Source: Oscillospiraceae bacterium (GTDB lineage Bacteria; Bacillota; Clostridia; Oscillospirales; Acutalibacteraceae). From it: DNA of 5,995 nt. Both the position numbers and the translations under genes were made by a program. Shown here one piece after another: positions 1-5,156 of this stretch. The first letter of the stretch is position 1; each line of letters starts with the position of its first letter. The DNA lies in assembly GCA_009779455.1 (NCBI GenBank), contig WREG01000132.1, positions 1-5,995 of the forward strand, written 5' to 3'. The notes beneath the pieces were generated by a model that was not told the origin of the DNA, made no database searches, and worked only from the letters and a program-made list of their open reading frames with translations.

Positions 1-365
1 GAGGGGTTAAAGGTTATTATGTCGCCCTTTTGTATGTCCGATGACGGGACCACCTTGACGAAAACCAGGTCGCCCTTGTTGATGACGGGCGCCATACTGG
101 GGGTAAGCACGTTGTAGAACCTGTAGCCGAAAAATGCTTTGTCGGCGTTCCTGCTGAGCGCGAAAACCGTCGCGCCCGTAAGTACCGAAATTATCACCGC
201 GTAAAAAAGGACGTTTGACACTATCGTCACTATTTTCGGGCGGCCTTTGCTTGCTTTAGCTTTGTTTTTCGCGCCGTCCGGCGCGCTGCCTGAAGATTTG
301 CCGTCTTCGCCGAAAAAACCGCTGTTAAAATCATCTAATGAGAATAAATCTAAATCCCCGGCCAT
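1..365 (-). CDS. Signal peptidase I, SipW/ER-like (S26B) type, N-terminal part
   Basis: This is a membrane-bound serine protease that removes signal peptides from exported proteins. Only the first 121 residues are inside the window; the gene runs off the left edge. I translated it from ATG at 365, which is preceded by AAGGAAG about 7 bases upstream. Residues 1-44 are a hydrophilic extension, acidic first and then rich in Lys/Ala. Residues 45-70 form one hydrophobic membrane segment. The motif VLTPSMAPVINKGDLVFVK follows, with Ser90 the expected nucleophile in the S-M-x-P context, and then KGDIITF. The TPSM form and the GD spacing resemble the SipW/eukaryotic-like branch, which uses a Ser-His rather than a Ser-Lys pair, but the second catalytic residue is outside the window, so the subtype is inferred. 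The gene is expressed from its own promoter at 576-605. Its natural substrates cannot be seen from this fragment. Confidence 0.85.
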   Translation of the reverse strand, partial: MAGDLDLFSLDDFNSGFFGEDGKSSGSAPDGAKNKAKASKGRPKIVTIVSNVLFYAVIISVLTGATVFALSRNADKAFFGYRFYNVLTPSMAPVINKGDLVFVKVVPSSDIQKGDIITFNP

Positions 366-387
366 GCAATCACTTCCTTATTTTTCT

Positions 388-417
388 GCCCTTGACAGGT
401 TTATATGCCTTTGACAG
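388..417 (-). repeat. Two 11-base direct repeats in the signal peptidase leader
   Basis: On the minus strand, CTGTCAAAGGC (417-407) and CTGTCAAGGGC (398-388) match at 10 of 11 bases and are 19 bases apart start to start, roughly two helical turns. They end about 6 bases before the AAGGAAG ribosome site of the signal peptidase. This arrangement could suit a dimeric regulator binding one face of the DNA, or an RNA-level control. The repeated CTGTCA resembles half of a PhoB-type box, but the period of 19 rather than 11 does not fit that family. Function is unknown. Confidence 0.5.
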
Positions 418-487
418 AAGGGAAACCGTTAATAATGCGACAAACAATATGTAGTGCCTTAAATCTCGTTCTTATGCTTGATATTGT

Positions 488-505
488 AATAATTCACAAT
501 AATTC
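488..505. repeat. Short AT-rich direct repeat in the leader
   Basis: AATAATTC occurs at 488-495 and again at 498-505. The first copy is also enclosed by the inverted pair TATTGT (482-487) and ACAATA (496-501), a possible 6-bp hairpin. In such AT-rich DNA this may be chance. Confidence 0.25.
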
Positions 506-575
506 CAGCATATTCTTACCAATTTACACAATTCTTGTCGGCATTTATAGTGAATTATTTACTAAATTCGTATGC

Positions 576-605
576 ATTATACATTATTCGTTTCCCATTT
601 GTCAA
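576..605 (-). promoter_or_regulatory. Consensus sigma-A promoter for the signal peptidase gene
   Basis: Read on the minus strand, TTGACA lies at 605-600 and TATAAT at 581-576, separated by 18 bases. Both hexamers match the housekeeping consensus at all six positions. Transcription would start near 569 and run toward the signal peptidase start at 365, giving an untranslated leader of about 200 bases, long for a simple housekeeping gene. Perfect hexamers with a near-optimal spacer suggest strong basal expression unless it is controlled by the repeats upstream or in the leader. Confidence 0.75.
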
Positions 606-635
606 GTCATTTTCTATACTTTTATATGAACAATC

Positions 636-653
636 TGTTAACATTTGTTTACA
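636..653. repeat. 18-bp inverted repeat, possible operator
   Basis: TGTTAAC (636-642), ATTT, GTTTACA (647-653) forms an inverted repeat with 6 of 7 positions symmetric. It is centred about 75 bases upstream of the predicted signal peptidase transcription start, a position suited to an activator. It also lies in the 3' flank of the mannosidase gene. No regulator can be named from it. Confidence 0.35.
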
Positions 654-722
654 ATATAGGATAATTGTCATAAAATATGATACGCTCATTTATGTATTAT
701 GATTATAATTTACGTATTTTTG

Positions 723-3700
723 CTAACAGAACCTTATATTGATAAGTTTAAAGCCCTCCAAAGCGATAACATCGCCGCATTCACCCAAATTATTCTCCTC
801 TATGTCGGCAGCGCAGCGCGGCTCATAACCTTTAATTACCACCTTCGCCGACTGCGCCGACGCGGAGCAGTTATAGAACCGTGCGATTATGCCGTTCCCG
901 TCCTCCGGGATTTTGATGCTTTCAAGGATAATATTATCGTTATCGCAACGGTAGCAGGAGCCGGGAATCAGGGGTCGGGAGCCGGGAACGGCGGGATTTT
1001 TGCCATTTGAGTTAAAAATCAAAGGATTGTTTAACAGGTAGGCCTGTTTGTAGGTTTCCGAACCCAGTACGCCCGCGTGGGGCAGCAGGGCCAGCTTGAT
1101 ATGGTTTTTGCCCTGGTCCACCTCGCTGCCCGGGCCGCCTTTGGGGCTTCTTATCAAATCCACGTCCATAACGCCGTTTTTGCACCTGTAGCCGTATTTG
1201 CAGTCGTTGAGCAGGGATAGCCCGCATTCATTTTCCGACATATCGACGAATTTCTGCCCCGAAACCTCAAACTGCGCCTTTTCTATGCTGTTGTTTTCCG
1301 TGGTTTTTCTCGCGATATGGCCGAACTGGATGTTGAAATTGCATTCGTCCGTTTTTATGTTTACGGGGAACGCCATCCTCAGCATACTGTTTTCCTGGCT
1401 GCAATCTATTTTAATGTCAAAGGAGACGAGGCTCGAGCCGTCCGTTACGCTGACCCTCTCGTAAATCGTGGTATTCCCTATGGAAAAGCTTATGTCCGCG
1501 AAAGCCTCCGCGCCGTCCGTCCCGGTCCTGAAGCCTATCAGGTCGGCGTCCCTTTTCGTGCTTTCGTATTTTGCAGGCTTTATGTCCCAGCAGTCCCCCG
1601 TGTCCTTATACCGCGAAAACACGCCCATTTTCCCGCCCTCGGGGGCGAATTCCCTGTTCAGGGCCCTGTCGTGCAATGACACTATCAGCCCTTCTTTAAA
1701 TTTGACGGTGATTTTATCGTTTTCTATTTTTTCGCCGTCCGCTTTCGCGTAAAATTCGCTGATTCTGTTTTTTTCATCCGGTTTCGCGTACCCAAGCGCG
1801 GGGATGCCCAAATCATGCCAGCCGTCATTAGATTTTATCATCATATTGTATGCGAACGGGTTGAGGTTTACCACAGCGCCCGGCGGGGCCAATATGTTTA
1901 TCAGCGTTTCAATGCCGTCCGTCAGCTCGCCGTATATTTCCTTATAGCGCGGGACGCTCTCTTCGTATACCCTGTCTATCGAGGAGCCGGGCAGGATATC
2001 GTGGAACTGGTAAAGCAGGCATTCCTTCCACAGCTTTTCGAGCCGTTCGAGGCTTATGGGTATCTCAATACCGTTTTTTAACGCAGCCGCTGCCAGCATT
2101 TCATAATTGCGGAGGGCGAATTCGCATTTCCTGTTGTATTTTTTATTTTTCGCCTGAGTCGTATATGTGCCCTGATGCTTTTCGAGGTAAAGCTCGCCTT
2201 TGTGCGTTGGATAATTTATATTTTCATCGTCGAATTTTTCAAAGAAATCCGCGCTTTTTTCCATATTGACCTTGGGCATACCTTTTATATCATTAAAGCG
2301 CACCGCCCTCTCTATATGCTCGAAGCCCGGCCCCGCGCCGCCGTCGCCTATGCCGTAAAGTATCATGGCCATATCGGAAATTCCTTTTTCACGGTAGTTG
2401 TTATAGCCGTATTTGAGAAAATCGCCGCGCATGGGTGAGTTGTAGGTATCCTCGGGGAGCATATGGGCCAAAACCTCTGAACCGTCAAGCCCCTGCCATT
2501 TGAAAGAGTGGTAAGGGAATTTGTTTACCCTGTTCCAGCTCATCTTCTGCGTGAGGAAATACGGCACGCCCGCGAGCTTCATGACCTGCGGCAGGCAGGC
2601 GGAATAGCCGAAGCTGTCGGGGACCCAAAAAATCTTCATCTCCTGCCCGAATTCCTCGCGGAAGAACTTTTTGCCGTAGAAAAACTGCCTTATCATGCTC
2701 TCGCCGCCGATAAGGTTGGAATCCATTTCCACCCACGTCGCGCCCTGCACGTCCCAGTTCTTTGTTTTCGCCAATTCCTTCACCTGAGCGTAGATACGGG
2801 GGTATTCGTCCTTAACCCATTCGTAAAGCTGGGCCTGGGACGCCCCGAAAACGTAATCGGGATAGCGTTTTATGTTCACTATCTGATTCGTGAAGGTGCG
2901 GGCGGCCTTGCGCTTGCTCTCCCTTATGGGCCAGAGCCAGGCAAGGTCAAGATGGGCGTGGCCTACGGCTGAAAACTGAAACGCGGGGCCTTCGTTCCGC
3001 TGGGTTATAAAGGGCCGCAGCAGCTCCCTGTACCTTCCCGCGTTCTGCTCGGTTATCTTGTCCACATCCTTCAAATATTCCGAGACGCGGCCGTAAACGG
3101 CCTTTGTGAAGCCTATGTCGGGGTTGTAGTCGTAAACGGACAGCAATACCTGTATATCATATGCCAGCGCCCTTATGGCCGGGTTGACTACGGCTATCGA
3201 CATCTCCTGCACCTTGGCGTGGTTCTGCATTTTGCCGAAAAGGTCGTTGGCCGCGCAGTCTATCCAGAAATCCACCTTGCCGCCCGATGAAAGGTTGTCG
3301 TTGAGGACTACCCTTTTGACGGGCATACCCAAATAATATGAAAAATCAGACGACCAGCAGGTTATGCCCTGCTTTTCCACGCCGTCCCTGTCGCAGACAA
3401 GACCCTCGCCCCCCGCGTTTATCAAAAACACCAGCTCTTTTTCGATATCCTTGTACCCGTCGGGGATAATGCCGGTCATATGGAACCAGGCGCAGTCGAA
3501 AACGCCCCGCGCCCATACAAAGCCCACATATATGCCCATCTCCTCGCCTTTATACCTGTCCCCGAAGCTTAAAGGTTCTTCCGTAACATAGGCGGTGCAT
3601 CTAAGCTCGCCGATTACGTCATAAGCCTTCGCGAACAGGCGGTTCAGCAATATGTCAAGCCTTTCGCGCTCCATAACGGTAAAAAGGTTTATGCTTTTTT

Positions 3701-3776
3701 TGTTTTTCAGCCTGCTGTTTATCCTTTTGGTCATCGAAGCCGTGTCGCTGGCCAAAATTTTTATTTCTTCTCGCAT
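723..3776 (-). CDS. GH38 alpha-mannosidase, cytosolic Ams1-like
   Basis: This retaining exo-alpha-mannosidase removes mannose from the non-reducing ends of mannosides. It has 1017 residues, the usual length for the long (Ams1/ManC-like) GH38 branch, and looks intact. Residues 1-260 match the N-terminal region of this branch. The catalytic domain starts at GHAHLDLAWLWP (272-283), where His275 and Asp277 are expected zinc ligands. Asp387 in WVPDSFG is the expected nucleophile. FKWQGLDGSEV (425-435) is a family motif, and QFHDILPGSS (590-599) supplies zinc ligand His592. C-terminal beta domains end with the family block LIRSPKG...LALLPHAG (874-902). There is no signal peptide or membrane segment, so it should act in the cytosol on imported or internally produced mannosides. 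The start at 3776 is preceded by AAAGGA about 10 bases upstream. It follows the flavodiiron gene by 22 bases without a terminator, so the two are probably co-transcribed. Exact linkage specificity cannot be read from the sequence. Confidence 0.95.
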   Translation of the reverse strand: MREEIKILASDTASMTKRINSRLKNKKSINLFTVMERERLDILLNRLFAKAYDVIGELRCTAYVTEEPLSFGDRYKGEEMGIYVGFVWARGVFDCAWFHMTGIIPDGYKDIEKELVFLINAGGEGLVCDRDGVEKQGITCWSSDFSYYLGMPVKRVVLNDNLSSGGKVDFWIDCAANDLFGKMQNHAKVQEMSIAVVNPAIRALAYDIQVLLSVYDYNPDIGFTKAVYGRVSEYLKDVDKITEQNAGRYRELLRPFITQRNEGPAFQFSAVGHAHLDLAWLWPIRESKRKAARTFTNQIVNIKRYPDYVFGASQAQLYEWVKDEYPRIYAQVKELAKTKNWDVQGATWVEMDSNLIGGESMIRQFFYGKKFFREEFGQEMKIFWVPDSFGYSACLPQVMKLAGVPYFLTQKMSWNRVNKFPYHSFKWQGLDGSEVLAHMLPEDTYNSPMRGDFLKYGYNNYREKGISDMAMILYGIGDGGAGPGFEHIERAVRFNDIKGMPKVNMEKSADFFEKFDDENINYPTHKGELYLEKHQGTYTTQAKNKKYNRKCEFALRNYEMLAAAALKNGIEIPISLERLEKLWKECLLYQFHDILPGSSIDRVYEESVPRYKEIYGELTDGIETLINILAPPGAVVNLNPFAYNMMIKSNDGWHDLGIPALGYAKPDEKNRISEFYAKADGEKIENDKITVKFKEGLIVSLHDRALNREFAPEGGKMGVFSRYKDTGDCWDIKPAKYESTKRDADLIGFRTGTDGAEAFADISFSIGNTTIYERVSVTDGSSLVSFDIKIDCSQENSMLRMAFPVNIKTDECNFNIQFGHIARKTTENNSIEKAQFEVSGQKFVDMSENECGLSLLNDCKYGYRCKNGVMDVDLIRSPKGGPGSEVDQGKNHIKLALLPHAGVLGSETYKQAYLLNNPLIFNSNGKNPAVPGSRPLIPGSCYRCDNDNIILESIKIPEDGNGIIARFYNCSASAQSAKVVIKGYEPRCAADIEENNLGECGDVIALEGFKLINIRFC
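957..988 (-). repeat. In-frame 21-bp-period repeat inside the mannosidase gene
   Basis: The 11-base plus-strand string GGAGCCGGGAA occurs at 957-967 and 978-988, a period of 21 bases or seven codons. In the protein this gives VPGSRPLIPGS (residues 930-940), two PGS units in what is probably a surface loop of the C-terminal region. It looks like a small local duplication that kept the frame. No functional effect is evident. Confidence 0.5.
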
Positions 3777-3798
3777 ATGTTGATAATCCTTTCACTTA

Positions 3799-4908
3799 TT
3801 AAAAATTCCACAGAACCTTTTCCGGCTCCATCATCTCAAACCCGCAGGAGCTTAAAATATCGTGTATCTGCGGCGCGGCTTCGCCGCTCCAGCCATAGGA
3901 GCCGAAAGCCCTGCCGATCCTGTTTTTCGGTTTTAAGCCCTTCATATAGGTCAAAAAAGCGGAAACCGACGGCATCATGCCGTTGTTAAGGGTAGGAGAG
4001 CCTATAAAAATATATTTTGATTCCAAAAGCCTTGCCATAGCGTATGAATGATGCTTTTCGGAAAGGTTTATAATATCCCCCTTAAAACCTTTTGCGGTAT
4101 AATCGCCAAAAATCCGCTCCGCCATTTTTTTTGTCGTGCCCCACATGGTGTCGTATATTACCGTAAAGCTTTCGCCGTCCGTAACATTGTCGCTCCAAGC
4201 GGCATACTTTTCAAGCATTCGGGGCAGGGCGTCCTTTAATATCACACCGTGGGAGGGGCAAACGGTTTTTATTTCAAAACCGTTTAAATTTTTCAAAAGC
4301 GCTTTAACGGGCGCGGAAAACGGCAGGACTATGTTGGCGTAATAATCCCCCGCCCTTTCAAAGAGCTTTTCGAGGCTCAAATCGCTGTCGAAAACCTCCC
4401 CCGTGCCTATATGCTGACCCAAAGCGTCGTTAGGGAAAAGCATTTTTTCATCCGCCATGTATGTTGCCATGCTGTCGGGCCAGTGTACCATCGGCATGGG
4501 GATAAATGTAAAAGTAAATTCGCCCGCATCAAGAACGTCGCCCGTTTTTACGGCATTAAAATTAATTTCCGTTTCGGGGCAATAAGCTTTCAGCGTCTTT
4601 TCGCAGGCGGCCGTCCCGTAAAGGGCCGCGTCCGGGTAAGCCTTTAAAACCTCCGGCAGCGCGCCGCTGTGGTCGGGCTCCGCGTGGTTGCAGATGATGT
4701 ATTCAATTTTACGTTCTCCCAATACCGCTTTTATATTGCTCAACAAAACATCCGCGAAGGGCCGCTTTACAAAGTCAATAAGCGTGACCCTGCTGCCGAC
4801 GGCAAGGTAGGCGTTATAGGTGGTGCCTATGGGAGTCCGGTAGCCGTGGAACATCCTTATTCTTTCATCGACGGCGCCGACGGCATAAATATTACCGCAT
4901 ATTTTCAT
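3799..4908 (-). CDS. fprA: Flavodiiron protein (A-type flavoprotein, FprA family)
   Basis: This cytosolic enzyme uses electrons from rubredoxin to reduce O2 to water and/or NO to N2O, protecting anaerobes. Residues 1-240 form the metallo-beta-lactamase-like diiron domain; residues 247-369 form the flavodoxin domain. All six ligand positions of characterised family members are present: His75, Glu77 and Asp79 in NHAEPDH, His142 in VHWPD, Asp161 in PNDALG and His220 in PSHG. FMN-binding loops are visible at YDTMWGTTKKMA (252-263), SPTLNNG (304-310) and SYGWSGEA (337-344). ATG at 4908 overlaps the rubredoxin TGA by 4 bases, and GAGGAG 8 bases upstream provides the ribosome site. At 369 residues it is about 30 shorter than typical: it stops at PEKVLWNF, where homologues usually continue with a final helix. 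I saw no frameshift that restores that tail. O2 versus NO preference cannot be told from the sequence. Confidence 0.95.
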   Translation of the reverse strand: MKICGNIYAVGAVDERIRMFHGYRTPIGTTYNAYLAVGSRVTLIDFVKRPFADVLLSNIKAVLGERKIEYIICNHAEPDHSGALPEVLKAYPDAALYGTAACEKTLKAYCPETEINFNAVKTGDVLDAGEFTFTFIPMPMVHWPDSMATYMADEKMLFPNDALGQHIGTGEVFDSDLSLEKLFERAGDYYANIVLPFSAPVKALLKNLNGFEIKTVCPSHGVILKDALPRMLEKYAAWSDNVTDGESFTVIYDTMWGTTKKMAERIFGDYTAKGFKGDIINLSEKHHSYAMARLLESKYIFIGSPTLNNGMMPSVSAFLTYMKGLKPKNRIGRAFGSYGWSGEAAPQIHDILSSCGFEMMEPEKVLWNF

Positions 4909-5036
4909 CCATCGGACTCCTCAAACATATCTTTGCCGACGCCGCAAACCGGGCATACAAAATCGTCGGGAAGCTCCGCAAATGGGATGTCGCCGTCATA
5001 TTCGTAACCGCAGACCGTGCATACATATTTTTTCAT
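4905..5036 (-). CDS. Short rubredoxin, likely electron donor to the flavodiiron protein
   Basis: This is a 43-residue one-iron electron carrier. Cys6, Cys9, Cys28 and Cys31, in CTVCGY and CPVCGVGKDMF, should bind a single Fe(SCys)4 centre. Only 18 residues separate the two cysteine pairs, against 29 in the classic clostridial protein, so the loop with the usual GDPDNG segment is gone. The end of the family fold (ELPDDFVCPVCGVGKDMFE) is well conserved. I chose ATG at 5036 because GGAG stands 7 bases upstream and MKKYVC is the normal family start. An in-frame ATG at 5105 would add 23 unlike residues and lies at the expected transcription start. The stop overlaps the start of the flavodiiron gene (ATGA), which suggests translational coupling and balanced production of the two redox partners. 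No rubredoxin reductase is in the window. Confidence 0.93.
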   Translation of the reverse strand: MKKYVCTVCGYEYDGDIPFAELPDDFVCPVCGVGKDMFEESDG

Positions 5037-5078
5037 AATAATTCTCCGTTCCATTGTTTTATACAAAAACAAAAATTT

Positions 5079-5109
5079 AAACGCGGGTAATTTACAATAA
5101 CCCACGTTT
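5079..5109. promoter_or_regulatory. Palindrome directly downstream of the rubredoxin -10 box, candidate operator
   Basis: On the minus strand AAACGTGGGT (5109-5100) and ACCCGCGTTT (5088-5079) form an inverted repeat matching at 9 of 10 positions, with an 11-base AT-rich centre. The first arm begins at the base after the -10 box and covers the expected transcription start near 5103, the usual place for a repressor site. A T-rich stretch follows the second arm, so an attenuator is conceivable. However, only part of the first arm would be transcribed, which favours a DNA-binding site. It matches none of the Fur, PerR, Rex or FNR consensus sites as I remember them. Confidence 0.5.
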
Positions 5110-5138
5110 ATTATACTATTTAATTAATTATTTTGCAA
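5110..5138 (-). promoter_or_regulatory. Promoter of the rubredoxin-flavodiiron-mannosidase cluster
   Basis: TTGCAA (5138-5133) and TATAAT (5115-5110) are 17 bases apart on the minus strand. The -10 is a perfect consensus, while the -35 matches TTGACA at 4 of 6 positions. The start would fall near 5103, giving a leader of about 65 bases to the rubredoxin ATG. The weaker -35 and the two palindromes touching the promoter suggest regulated use. No other promoter is evident before the flavodiiron or mannosidase genes. Confidence 0.7.
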
Positions 5139-5151
5139 GTGCATTACAAAA
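5131..5151. repeat. 21-bp imperfect palindrome over the rubredoxin -35 box
   Basis: On the minus strand TTTTGTAA (5151-5144), loop TGCAC, TTGCAAAA (5138-5131) pairs at 7 of 8 positions, or 8 of 8 in RNA with one G-U pair. The second arm contains the -35 hexamer. It begins 6 bases after the sensor kinase stop codon, so it could be a regulator site, a weak terminator for the kinase, or both. In the kinase direction it is followed by AT-rich DNA rather than a clean T-run, and the stem is poor in GC, so terminator strength should be low. Confidence 0.4.
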
Positions 5152-5156
5152 TTTTT

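Larger units (their letters stand above)
366..722. other. AT-rich intergenic spacer with the signal peptidase promoter and leader
   Basis: This 357-base gap lies between the end of the mannosidase gene and the signal peptidase start. It is much more AT-rich than the flanking genes. It holds a consensus promoter on the minus strand, an 18-bp inverted repeat upstream of it, and two direct-repeat pairs inside the predicted leader. A 74-codon plus-strand reading frame (405-629) has only a weak ribosome site and resembles no family I know, so I do not call it a gene. I see no tRNA, no recognisable riboswitch and no GC-rich hairpin followed by a T-run that would clearly end the mannosidase transcript. 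Confidence 0.7.

Noticed and set aside
392..416. Two plus-strand TTGACA hexamers that look like -35 boxes
   Set aside because: Neither has a -10 box at 16-18 bases, and both are part of the minus-strand direct repeats; no plus-strand gene follows.
405..629. 74-codon plus-strand reading frame in the AT-rich spacer
   Set aside because: It has only a weak ribosome site, AT-driven hydrophobic composition and no recognisable family, and it opposes a strong minus-strand promoter and leader.
673..722. Terminator after the mannosidase gene
   Set aside because: Only short AT hairpins (ATTAT/ATAAT, AATACG/CGTAT) without a following T-run were found; not convincing.
2508..2972. 154-codon plus-strand frame opposite the mannosidase catalytic domain
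   Set aside because: It is antisense to a strongly conserved GH38 coding region and its translation resembles no family; it is a shadow of codon bias.
3777..3798. Frameshift hiding a longer flavodiiron C-terminus
   Set aside because: The other two frames across the junction give sequence unlike the family tail and soon enter the mannosidase start, which has its own ribosome site.
5037..5105. Longer rubredoxin starting at the ATG at 5105
   Set aside because: The start has no ribosome site, lies at the predicted transcription start, and adds residues unlike the family. ATG at 5036 has GGAG at proper spacing.
5053..5109. Attenuator hairpin with T-run in the rubredoxin leader
   Set aside because: With transcription starting near 5103, most of the first arm's outer half is not transcribed, so the full hairpin would not form; an operator is the better reading.
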